A stretch of DNA of 64,000 nucleotides from Schistosoma mansoni (Eukaryota; Platyhelminthes; Trematoda; Strigeidida; Schistosomatidae): NCBI RefSeq assembly GCF_000237925.1, contig NC_031495.1:50137925-50201924 (forward strand), written 5' to 3'. Of the stretch, positions 45,677-58,600 are shown in pieces. Position 1 is the first letter of the stretch; each line of letters begins with the position of its first letter. The notes under the pieces were generated by a model, which made no database searches, had not been told where the DNA came from, and was given only the letters and a program-made list of their open reading frames with translations. The translations under genes were made by a program, and so were the position numbers.

Positions 45677-47589
45677 GGGCACAATCATTTTAACACTAGT
45701 CAACGAAATGGGTAGGTAAGAGGACGAGACAGTGAGGCCATTTAATTGCAAGTTTGCTGCAATTACCTTAAGCGGGATTTGTCCGTGGATTATAGGTTCC
45801 CTTCGTCCAATAAAGCTGACATGGAAGTATGGAGATCAAATTAAACAGCAACAATAAAATGCTACCCACTTCGCTTATCGACCATGATAAACATATCATG
45901 TCAATTTATGATTTCACATGACTCACAAGGGAAAGGATGTAAAATAGGATACGTAGGTACTGAGGTTTTAGCCAACCGGAAAATTGAAAGGTCGATCGAC
46001 TTTTAGTAACGTTTGGGCAAGCGCTTTAAACATAAGTTTGACGAGATATAACCCCACCCTCAGTGATCAGCTAATGGTGATCCTTCAATGTGTGCTCAAT
46101 GCAATTTCTTTCTTTAGTTCTAGATATCACCGTAAGTGACAAACAATAAAGTTGGTTATGTCCAACAAAATACAGCTTTTGCGAAGAAGTCGAGAAATAA
46201 CCTTGATACCCGCTAGATTGTCTGAGACATGACTTGGAAGGAACAGAGAAATTCGAGGGATCTAATCGTATCGTGACTTAAGATATAGGAAATGAAGAAT
46301 GGACATATTTGAACCAAGGAGATTGGTTGTAAGCCGTTATCCACCTCACTAATCGTGGTTGTGGTGTGGAATCTAACAAAGAAGCTAGGAGCTAGTAACA
46401 TGATTCAGAACAAGTTAGTGACTCCATGGGTTCTTATCGTGTTATGGTTTTGAAAATTCCTAGATTTGCCCCAACTTATTTCTATAAAAGCCAGAATTGA
46501 AAGGAAAGGGAGATGGTCAACACAGTCCCATAGACTTACCATCTTTTCTCAGTGCCCTACGCCTAGGTTTATCATTGTCGCTCGGTGACTATCGTATCTC
46601 AGCATCTTTCGATAATAAAGTAGTTGTATCGTGCACTTGTCATCCATCTTTGAAGACCATGTTTCACAGCCACAATGCACTGAGGAGCGGACTGCTACTC
46701 AATTGGTTGGTAAGCGGACGGACATCTTGTCCATTCCAAGGTATTTAGGAGACTGCAGTTTATCAGCATCCCTACAAAACGGTCGGTCCTAATGGTAAGT
46801 ATTATCAGAAAAAAGCAACCTGGCAACTAAACATTCACCTTCCCTTAGGTTGGAATTTACTGACTATTCAATGCGATCTAAGGTGTTTTATCAAACACAC
46901 CAAATAAAGTCCAGTAGCTAAAATATCATATACATATTGAAATGGTAAAAGAGTATCAGTACACACATTATCGCTTCCAGTATGCAGTACTTTTGAGATC
47001 TTGATTACGTTATATCGGATTTTAATGGGGGCTCTATTTTCATGGCTGTTGAAGATTACAACCACTTGATTGGTTTCTTGTACATAATTCTAATTTGCCG
47101 TTTTATTTCAAAAGTCGAGTTCTCTTTATGTAGGCTAACTATTAATCCTTCCATCATTATTTTTCGAAGACGGACACTTATTAAAGTGATTGCCTAACTA
47201 CATCAGTCTCGACTGGTCAATGTTATTATACAGTTCACCACTAAATCTGACAAGCCGTTGGGTGTCGAACTTCACAGTAATGGATAAGAGTAGTCTGAAT
47301 AAAAGAAAGTTCGTTTTTGGGGGCACGCAAGATCGAGCGATGGTTTCCTTAACTTATGCTTAAAAAAGCGCCGATGAAATTCTTAAACTGCGAATAGCTT
47401 TTTCTCTTTATAACTTGTGGTGAACTTAGTAAGCTAAGTAAGCGGTGCTGAGTAATTTGATTGATAGTATTCGTAGGCTGAAATGTCTAAGGTAGTTAGT
47501 CAACCTGCCAATCCTGTAACCAGTTGTAGTTTCTTTTATTTTTTAAAGATAAATGACTTATTTAGTTTTTAATAATTTAGTTATTAATT
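45677..47589. other. Unassigned sequence
   Basis: About 1.9 kb with no recognisable exon, RNA gene or repeat. Confidence 0.4.
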
Positions 47590-47835
47590 ATAGAAGGGGT
47601 TTTGTGGAGATTTAGTATTTTATCATAGTTGAAAGCGTGAGTCAATTGAAGCTAGACCACCATGGAAAACCTGGAGACACTGGACGGCCGTTTCGTCCTA
47701 TTATGGGACTCCTCAGCAGTGCGCATCCACGAACCCGCTCTCGCGAGATTCGAACCCAGGACCTACCAGTCTCGAGCCGAAGCCCTTAACCGATAGACCA
47801 CTGAGCTGGCATCCAACGGTGTTAATGTCTAACTT
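47590..47835 (-). mobile_element. Sm-alpha-like SINE with hammerhead ribozyme
   Basis: The minus strand begins with a tRNA-like pol III promoter: box A-like CAGCTCAGTGG (47808-47798) and box B GGTTCGAATC (47756-47747). A hammerhead domain follows, then a 3' region shared with the copies at 2340-2459 and 53640-54085. It lies downstream of the POLRMT gene on the same strand. Limits are approximate. Confidence 0.82.
47678..47721 (-). ncRNA. Hammerhead ribozyme, conserved core intact
   Basis: On the minus strand: helix I 5' strand CACTG (47721-47717), core CTGAGGA (consensus CUGANGA), helix II GTCC/GGAC, core GAAA, a minimal helix III with cleavage triplet GTC, and helix I 3' strand CAGTG (47682-47678). 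All invariant bases are present and helices I and II pair fully. Predicted cleavage is between 47683 and 47682. Confidence 0.82.
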
Positions 47836-48264
47836 CAACTGATCCACGAATTTAGTTATTATCAGAAATTGTGGTTCGATCTGGTTAGAACGTTTCCCGT
47901 AAACCGATTTTCAAAGTGGTTTTATGACATCAGAGAACAGAAATATAATGGTATTACAATGAATTATTTTGTGGACTGGTTTTAATTCTATAACCGATAT
48001 TGTGAGTCCCAAGGTTTCGATATATGTTCATTATTCAAAAAATTATATTGTACAGCGATTCGAACTAATTAGTTATGCAACCGACTATGCTTTTAAATCT
48101 TAGTTACTTTGTTTTCATCAACCTTTTTTTCAAGACGATAAACATTAAAATTTGATAAACAAACATAAAATTTGAATTATATTTACAAACTCATAATGCT
48201 GTAAAAATATTCTAATTAACTCTATGTACAGTGTATTTTCTGAATATAACAATGACGCAAATGA

Positions 48265-48270
48265 TTTATT
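48265..48270 (-). terminator. Polyadenylation signal overlapping the POLRMT stop codon
   Basis: On the minus strand TGAATAAA places AATAAA across the last base of the stop codon. No other AATAAA was seen on that strand down to about 47540. Confidence 0.5.
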
Positions 48271-48715
48271 CAACTGAAGAAATATTCTGCTTTCATAACT
48301 TCCGACAAATCAAATGAACCTAGACAAATTATATAGAGGGAAACATTATATTGCTTAGTGTATAAAAGTAGTGTAAGGTTTATTAAGGTAAATTATTGAA
48401 TATAAATAGAAAAAATGCATATTCTATGCACACATCATGTTCTTAAATGATTCCGAATAATTAAAAATACAAAAAGTTGTTAAACGAGGTGATGATTATA
48501 ACTAAAGCTATCCAAACATTATGATAATAATTTAGTGTATAGAATAATATATAATACACTGGACTTTAATGCTGTTTGATAATGATCAAAGGTGGGATAA
48601 AGAATGATCATTCTCACTTTACATGGAACTTGTTATTTGGATGCCTACGTATCCGAATGACTATTACTATTCTTAACCGAAACGGAAATATAGAAATACC
48701 AAACGTGACCCAAAT

Positions 48716-48765
<50 letters not shown>

Positions 48766-51700
48766 TTACGGGAAGCTGATAAGAAAAGAGAACCATTTGT
48801 GTTCAGGAAAACTGGACATAAGTTCAAGCAACAACAATTAATGTTTCCTGCACAAAAGGTGGATCTCTTACACGGTAACGTAACAGTGGGTGATAAGTTC
48901 AAGTTTTATCAAGAAAATAAAACTAACATTGATATATTTAGATAAGTGAGCTATCTACAAACACTAGATAAGAACAGTAGATTCATATTAATGTATAAGC
49001 TTTGAAAGAAGAATCTTATTTACATGCTAACTAAAAACTAAGTTAGAAATGAAGACATGAAAAAATTTCACTGTCCCATTGATCATTAAAATGTTTAAGA
49101 TTTTAGAAATATATGGTGCATGTAGATATGAAAACATAAGAGGAGTCAGTGGCCGAACATATTTCATGTAAATTTTATCCTAAGGGGATGGGAAAATCCC
49201 TGAATACGAACGTTTGTGTGAAGTGATGTTATTTGCAATGTTCTGTATAATACTAGGTACACAGAAAATCGAGCAAATACTGATTAATGAATAAATCTAA
49301 AAAATACAACTGGAAACTGACCTCTTTTAGGGAGATTCGAAAGTAAACGATTGAAAGCCAATGCCTGTTCTCGTTTTTTTCCATTTTTAAATTCATTAAT
49401 TTGTCTAGGAAAAAACAGATACATTACAAATGTAATGATCAATATAGGTTGTGTATTTAAAACAAGATAAACGTGTGACAAGTGCTTTGAGTACGGAGAA
49501 TGTTTAGGCAAAAAGGTGACTCTGAATGTAAGGAATGATGAAATTTCCATTTTCAATCAATATTTCTACTTGTATTTGTTTTCCCGTAATTACTGACTAA
49601 AAAAACGTCATGTTGTGTTATCGATTTTAGATGGTTTGGTTATGAGCTATACTCATTAACATCTAAACAGCCTGGTTAGTGCTGTCACAATAGCTACTTT
49701 TTTCTTTCAAGTTAGTCATTTTTTAAAATCCTGAGCTAAGCGCAAAAAGAGAAAAGTAACTCGGCTTTTATATAAATCAAACTTCGTTCTAAAAGAATAT
49801 AAACAATATTTTTCACTATGTTAGTCCACCGTTAATAAAAATTATTATTTATATGGTTGTTTTTATTACGAATCCTTATGGTAAGAGTCAATTAGTAGTA
49901 CCTAACTGATTAGTAAAATTTTTTGAAGATTCCCATAATAAATTAAAATTGAACAGAATAAGAAAAATAGGGGGTCTATATCTACTATCCTGAAACTTGG
50001 AAAATGTTAGGTACAGATTCAATATCCATAAAATTAATGATCGAAATACATGATGCAACTAGTAGAACATAAACCTAGAGTATAGTTATTAAACACACTA
50101 AAAACATTGTCCTCGATTAACACTATATCTATGAGTAAACTTATTTAAGTTTTATCTTAACTGGCAAAAAAATAGAAAATTATAAACGAACAAACTACAA
50201 CTAACACGAAGTCCAATGTATGGACTGCAGATTTACTGTCCAGTTGATTTGAATTTCATGTTAATACTTAAGACATTTATATTTAGGACAAAATTTAATG
50301 CTAATTAAACTTTATTACTGCAAGTAAATTTTAAGTTTTGATTTCATTTAATTAAGGTTAGTTTTACTACTGTCGTAGTGTTGAAAACAATCCACTGACG
50401 AGTTAAGAATAAGTGTAGTCAAATTGTTCTACAATAAAACTCGATTGTTGCCCTATTTCATTGTTGACAAAAGTTATATGACAATCGGTGGAGTTTCGTT
50501 CTCTGAGATGGCTGGTCTAGTCAGTTGTGAAGTTTTCGTTGTCCTTATGCACAACATCAGCAAAACATTTACGTAGGAGTGAGGTCTTCAGGTTTATTCA
50601 TCATCTCAATATATGAAAACACCTTTGGAGTTGTATAAAGTTAAAAATATCAACATACTTGTCTGTATATCCAAACCTTTGTTTTACATAATCAGCAAAA
50701 TCGCTTAATATTGGTTGACTGTGAAGGGCAATAAATTCTTCACGGCATATCTATGAATAAAGTAGTATGAAAAAGTTAAATTATGAGAATTTTGAAATCT
50801 TGGTATTGATGTACAAAAGTATGCGAACATTTGTATGAAGAGGAAATATGAAAGTGCAGTTTGTAAGTGTGAAGTGACATTCCATCTTGTATTATTATAT
50901 ATTTTCATGTTTATCCCAAAAGATTTGGTGCCCAATAGAATTCGTGAGTCCGAAAATGAGATTAATCGTCATCATCCTAATAGGCAAAAGGTAACTACTC
51001 CAATGTACTCTATCCTATTGTTTTTTAGTGCTTTATTCGAAGAATTTTGTTAAACAAGTGGTTTAATTAACGACGACAGGCAAGTACTAGGTTCTTCTGA
51101 AGCAAAATAGAACTCCGAAATGTTTTTATTCTTTGTTCGCATATGTGATTTCTATTTTGTACATACTATTGAACGTAATATTATTCCAATAAAGTAACGT
51201 AATTTAATAACTGTACACTATATCTCATATGCTGCAAAAGAAGTCCCAGTGTTACAAGTATTTATGTTTTTCACGTAATTTGTGATTTTAGTGTTTTCTA
51301 TTGCTTAAAGACAGTTCTCATCACTATTATTACTATCATTATCAACAAAATGTTTGTTATTACAGTCGAATAAACGAAAAGATGGTTATTAGATAAATTA
51401 AGAAACTGGTAATTATATCATTTTCGAACTACAAAGTTTTAACTAAAACTGAGAGTATTGAATGCGTGTGTGCATAGAACGTTTGAGTAACCTAAGTGAA
51501 CGCTTGGTATACCATTCTCCACATAAAGGAGAGAATGAGAACCCATGTAATAAGCGCTACTATGTCAAGTACTTGCAAGCGTGTGAAATGAACTATAAGA
51601 AACATTTCATGTCGATGAGGTATAATCATATTACACATTACATAAGTTGTTGACTTTGTAGTTGGATTAGTGAGATAATGCCCAAAACAGATTAAACAAG

Positions 51701-52604
51701 AAGATAAATAACCTCAATTTCACAGTGTCGGTTATTTACTCAACATTCTAAAATACATAATATCATGAACTAAGAGATAAGGAAAAACAGAGGGGATACT
51801 AATAATTAATGTGAATTAAAGTGCTTACTCGATTCAACTTATCTACAGTAGCTGCATGAGTCCAAAAACAATCATGTACAGAAGCGAAAACAATGCCTTC
51901 TTTTAAGCACTGCAAACCCGTTAACATCATATGACATGAATCTAATGAGTGAATAAAATTCGGTGGAAAAGCACTTGTCTGTTTAGATGATTTTGGCAAC
52001 GATATTAATTTGTCACCAATTTTGTCTTTCTTTATTAAATCTATTTGTTTCTGATTATTGTCAATGAGTTGACTATAAAAGTTAACTGTATAATCATCAG
52101 AATCAGTTGAACTTTTATTTGATTGGATATATGGTTGTATAACTGGAAGACCAAGAGGGGTTTGCCAGCTAACTCTGTGTTGAAAATCTCCAGATATATA
52201 TTTGGCGATCTAAGAAAAAAGTTAAAAAATACTAATGAATTGGACTAGAAACAGATTTTTACATACCACTTACTTGGAAAACATGAGATACTGGTGAATT
52301 AAAATTAAGTTCTAAATTACTGATTTGAAGTTCTACACAAGTGGGTCCAAATCATATCTGGATTTCAAGTCAATCTTATGGTATTTTGTTTGGTTATCTG
52401 ATTCATTTCACGCAACTCTCCACCCTTATACAGGCACAAACAATATACCCTGTAAATAATTTCCTATCCTATTTGGCTTTCACTAATTTTTTCTTGAGTC
52501 ATCTTCAATGTTGATTAATACATTCCCGTAAGAGTGCTGTGAAGTATGGGTACTCTCATTTTAAAATAAATGATTTTATTGTTTTAGGGAGACAAACGTG
52601 ACAG

Positions 52605-52671
<67 letters not shown>

Positions 52672-55600
52672 CAATGCTCAATTTCTTTGGAACTATCAAG
52701 CCCATCCTTGGCATTGATATCTGAAAACTTAGTAATTAAGTATTCTATTGTACAGGAACAGTTACTAAAAAGAAAGTGATCAGTATACTTATCTTAGAGG
52801 TCTCATTAGCTTTAGTGCATTGGTATCCAATGAAGTCTTGGGACGGATTAAGGAAATTTATTTTGGACTTTACCAAACTTGCTTCAAATGTGGCGTAGGT
52901 GAGATAACCATCTCCAAACAGAATCGCGGATAAACAGTGTGGCAGTTCGCTCTGTAATTCTCCATAGATGTGAAACATGGGCTGCGAAAGTAAAGGACAT
53001 CGGTAGGCTGAAGGTTCTTGATCATATGTCACCGAGGTATTGTTTGTGCATTCTGGCATAGCTAAATGAACAACGCTAGATAAAAATGACAAGTTGGTAT
53101 ATAAAGCTGAAAATTTCTATCGACTGAGACATGTGCAACATGTCCATAAACATTGCATACCTCGAAATGCAATGTTGGCTCGAGTGAAATTAAGTTGGAA
53201 GAAAAATAAAAGCGGCCAAACAAAGACGTGGCATCAGTCCATAAAGTTACTGACGGTTGTTTTGAATAATATCGGTAGGTGCAGACTACCTGGTTAGATT
53301 CTGTGTGATCAGTGGTCGGAAATGTTGGGTGACAGCTCGGAATAGGTAGTGGTAGCGCATATCTATTGACATTTTATCTTCCTCTAGATCTTGAGTTTCA
53401 CTACTTTTCAAACCATATCGTCAATGTTTAGTCATTCACATTGGCCACTACGGTTAGTTCGACTTCATTATTGTTCAGTTCGTTAATTTCTCTCATGATG
53501 CTGACGTACATATGTGTCAGGTTTAACGTTGATTACAATTAGTGACTAAGAGGTAAATAGAAAGCTATGAAACTTTCTTAATGTATTTTGCTGGAAGTAC
53601 TTTTTTTTGGTTTAGGATTGTGGAGATTGATCAGAAGGGGGGTTTTGTGGAATTTAAGATTTTATTATTCAATCGACTCATGATTTCAACTATATAAGAT
53701 TGTGGAGATTGTTGAGTTTCATTGAAATCACGAACCTATCTAAATCAGACCACCATTGGAAACCTTGGAGCAGTGCGCATCCACGATCCAGTACATAGGA
53801 TTCGAATCCGGGACCTTCGGTCCCGCACAAACACTTAATCCTTAGACTATTGAGCCGACATCCAACGGAAGATGGTTGCGTCACATTGTGGTTTTATTAA
53901 AACTAGACATTAGCACTGTGTGGATGCCAACTCCGTGGTCTAGAGATCAGAGGTCCTGGATTCAAATTCCATGTACAGGATCGTGGATGCGCACTGCTGA
54001 GAAGTCCCATGCTAGGACAAAACGACCATCTTGTGCTTCCAGGTTTTCAATGGTGGTCTAACATTGATCAATTCATGACTTCACTGTTTTTTTCCTCATG
54101 ACTCTTATCATTTACTAATTTTTTTCGCTGTTCTTTGAATACTGTTACGTGTCTGTTCACTCACTATGAATATACTTTAGGGTAAGCGTATCTTGTAACT
54201 AATGAGATGATGTCAGATTTATGATGCTTTAAGGAAAATCAAAAATAAGTAACTCGCAATGGAGCTATCCATAATAGTGTGTATTTTGGATAAATTCCTT
54301 TCATTCATGAATAACAATTTAACTATAGCTTAGAAGCATATTATCATCATAAGTTCTGCAACGATACTGGAAATTACATGACATATAGCAACGAATGTTA
54401 TTAGGTTTACTTGTTGTAACTGACAGTATCTAAAAAATATTACAGAGTAGAGTAACCTATAACATAAAACCTATATGAGAAGAAAGTCTTAAAACGTTAT
54501 TCGAAATTCAAAACCTTCGTAGGTATGCAACTGTGAGATTTAATGTAAAAACACAGTAACGGTATACTAACTTCTATGTCCTCGTTTAGGCTACATATTG
54601 CAAAAAATTAATTATACTACTTAAATGACATAACATAAGTGAAGTGAGGTTAAAATCTGTAACTTAATAGTTAGAGTTTCAGTGCTCTGACTAAGAAAAA
54701 CTACTGTTTTAGAAGCAAACTACAAAATGTGCAAGAGGATACTTTATGCAGAATGCAAATGTAACAGTGAAAGTCACTGAAAATGTTGTTGGTAGTGATA
54801 AATGTCAATATTATATTAAATGACTAACTCGTTTTACCATAGTAAATACTTGTTTTTAAAGGACGCTATTGAAACAAAACTGTGTGAAAAATCCTTAAAA
54901 GAAATAATGGTGAATTTAGCTATATGATAAACCGAAAAGAGTATTGAATATCAAGTCACATAAAGATCAAAATAAACTGTTACAATAAGAATAGTAAGAC
55001 ATTAATCGACAAGATGATTACTTTGCAAAGCCAATTTTGAATATCCACTGAAGATGTAAACACTTTTTCGATACTGTTGAGTGTTAAACGAGCTAAATAT
55101 CTAGAAGCAGGGAGTAAAGACTCTTTGGGGAAATCAGGTAGGTCACGAAGTTGTTTACGGATTTGTTCAGTAGCCCCATATGAAGTAACACCATAAACCG
55201 TAGTCATAATAGACTGCTTGATGACCTTACGCCGAACGAAACCTTCAAGTGTCTTAGCAATAGAGTTCCCGCCATCTGCATCGATACGCCTTTGTTCTTC
55301 TACCTAGTAAAAGGAGAAACGGAATGCTTTAAGAATGACTCAAGTTAAAATATACATTAATTAAAGCACCTTAAGATAAGAATACAGAGTTGTGTGGAGA
55401 GATTAATGAATACTTACGATTTCAACAACATCACTGTACAAATCTTGTGGACAGTTCATACTAGTAAGATTAACTGATTTCGCACCTCGAAGATCACGGC
55501 CTAAGGCGGCATAATGTTGTAATCCATTACAAGAACCATCTTGATGAACAGGAAAATGAGAAACATATGACTCTGGTCCAGATGGATGTGACAAAGCGTT

Positions 55601-58600
55601 CTTCAATTCCATACAACAAGCTAAGATTTGCCAAGGCTCTGCTTGATTTTGCCACCATCTCCTACCCTATAAAAGAAATCGAAAAATACTGGACAGTATA
55701 AATGAAAAGACAATTAATCAAGCCGATGTTTTTCATTATTTAAGTAGTGTCCAGTGAGAAATAGAATTTCCTTTCAGAGGACTAATTGATTTATACGAAT
55801 ACTCGTCAATATTAGAACGAAAAGTTTGACAGAAATTAGGCGCCGAGTATACAGAAGACATTATTTGTAAAAATTATATTTGAAATAATCTCAGTGATTG
55901 AAATCTAACTAATTCCAACGTTTCGTTCGGCAAACCTATCTGGACTTCTTCAGGGTAATAATCGAAACCAAAATCATCAAAGAAATGTATAATGTTCAAA
56001 AATCAAATCTTTACTGTGCTTATCCAATCATATTCAGATGTTGAATTTAGTAAGTAGGATAACATGAGTCGGTTACATGAGAATGATGTGAACAGTTCAC
56101 GATGTGAAGATAAATGAAAGAATTATATATGTATTCATATAATTTCACATATAAGGACTGAGTCTTGTGAAAATTCACAGGTTCCTTAAAAATGCTGCAT
56201 CTGATTAGATCCAATATCAAGGAACGTTTAATTAACAGATCATCATAAACATACATAAAGGATTATTTCAAATATGATGGGAACTATTAATGAATCTTAG
56301 TTTAGTCAAGTATCAATTTGAGATGTCTGTTGTGAAAAGTAAGATTCACTCAACTATAGTGGATGACGTCAAGTCTCATTAAAGACTTAGATAAAAAGTT
56401 GGTGAACGGTATTTAAGTTGAGTAATATCCATAAGTATATTTTAACTAATTGTATTATTTGGATTTATAGTGAAATTGTCGAAGTGAGTGACTTATGTAT
56501 CTTTAAGTTATTTTTCCTAGATGCCTTATGTATCTATTTGTAATTAGTTGTATGTTGTGGTCTGACAATTTAAATGTATTAAAGAGAGTGTTGTGGATAG
56601 GGGGATCATTATTATACAAACTGTTTGTCATTAAATAAATTGGCTCTGGACATTTAGAGGAGTAAAGGTGGAACAGGTAACTTATCGAGTGTCTTCAGTA
56701 GTGAATACGCACATATACTTCATTAATATGTATGTATTGATCCCACCCCTAGCTAGAAACCATATGATAAGTCTTGTTGACTGAACGCTATGCTCGGATC
56801 CTAAGCTAGTCTCGTAACACCCAAGCTAGAACTACACAGAGACTTGGACACGAGAGAAAAGACACAAAATATGCGGGAAGCACTTTACTCCAAAGGTCCC
56901 TTTATGTACATAAAAATATAGGGTTTTTATAGTATTTTAGAAGTCCTTGGGTTTTCCTGAAAATTCTAGAATACTACTAAACATAGTAGCAGTGTAGTAA
57001 TTAGCCAAGCAGAACTTCTACATGTGACTTTTCATTTTCATGATATTTCTAGTAAAGCTTCTAATCAAACGCTGATTGGATAAAATGCTTCTTAATGTTT
57101 CCTGAGCTTGTCATGTCGATTGCGAGAATTTTTCAGGATCATCCAAACACCTTCCCCTTCTTTTGAAGATTCGGGGTTGGTATCCAGACTACATTTGCTG
57201 ACTTCATCCTCCCTCCTCGAAAGAGAAGATTTCAATCTTGACTGCAGAGTCACTTGACAGCAAATCACACAAATAATCAAATAGAAATAGTTCAAGAGTA
57301 CTTTAAAAAATCAAAAAATTATTAATGAGTACAACCGTTGTCCTTTACCAATGAAAATAATCTTCAATAAAGAAGTATATATAAGGATGTTTTGATGATA
57401 AACAAACTTACATCGAACGGTTTCTCGGCAGAATCGATAATGTCATTCATTATAGAATCGGCATATTCTAAACGTTCTGAGTGAGTGCACCTAACAAGGA
57501 AAATTGAGTAAAAATATTAATTAAGTTAATCTGTTTTATAATTTTTTCCTTAAGAATATATAACTATAGACAAAGGAATTAACACAAATAAATGTGATAT
57601 TTAAATACTTGTTCGTTAGAGAGCATGTACAGAAAATGTACAACACCTAACACTAAACCTAATTGACCATACATATTATAACTAGGAATATCTTTTTATT
57701 CAGGGAATTCTACTAACTAATTAAAGGAGAAAGTAAAACAAATGAGTTACCAAACATTTATATATTGTAAAGTAGCAATGAATATAAGAAGATGAACATA
57801 CTTTGTATATCAGTTAACAATAAAACCATAAAGAAAGTTAGAAAATATTGGCTCCTGACAATGTAAATGGTCGCAAGAAAAAGCATAGCTATGATGTTAA
57901 GAAGCAGAGATTAAAAAATTATCGTACCGTTTTTAAAGCTATATTGCTTGTCTTTTAGCTTAGGATGTTGCATAATGGTTTCAATATTATCATGATTATT
58001 TTGTGGTTTGTTATGTCTGTAAAATAGTTAAGCAATTCTATAATCTATCTATACAGTAACCGTTTAGTTTATATTCTATGAAGTATGAAACTCAATATCA
58101 ATTCGTTATGTAGTTTAGAAACTAAGTATAAATGCACATTTTCATTTAACAGTTTATAGAGCTATCAAACGATGTAATCATGTCTGGTGAAGACGCTGAT
58201 AAAATGTAGTCTTCTGGTAACCTATGACGAAGGCGAGATATTCGTCTATTAATTAAAGGATGAGTATACTGGGCGACAGTTCGTTCTATTCTACCTTACG
58301 GCTGTGAAATGAGGTGATTAAGGGTAGAAGATACTCGTAAGTTACTAGTATTTGACCACACATGTCTTAGAAATATTGCTCGCATCTGCTGGGATCACCG
58401 GATAAGTAATAGTGAGGTTAGACGCAAAGTATTAGGGAATGATGGTAAATCAGTTGATGGGTTTGTGAATCTATATCGACTGAGATGGTTGGTCACATGC
58501 TACATATATCTGAACACCGATTACCACGACGCGCAATGTTGACTAGTGTTGGAGACGGTTATGAAAGTGAGGGGCGGCCAAACCAAAGCGTAGCGTGTCT

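Noticed and set aside
47747-47808. Possible tRNA gene (box A and box B on the minus strand)
   Set aside because: The boxes belong to the tRNA-like head of a SINE; no cloverleaf with a proper acceptor stem follows, and the SINE 3' region continues directly.
48614-48902. Frames rich in alternating Ile-Tyr
   Set aside because: They are translations of the (TA)n microsatellite.
50460-50610. Block similar to 62320-62420 in the last POLRMT introns
   Set aside because: A shared repeat is likely, but I could not define its ends or family well enough to list it.
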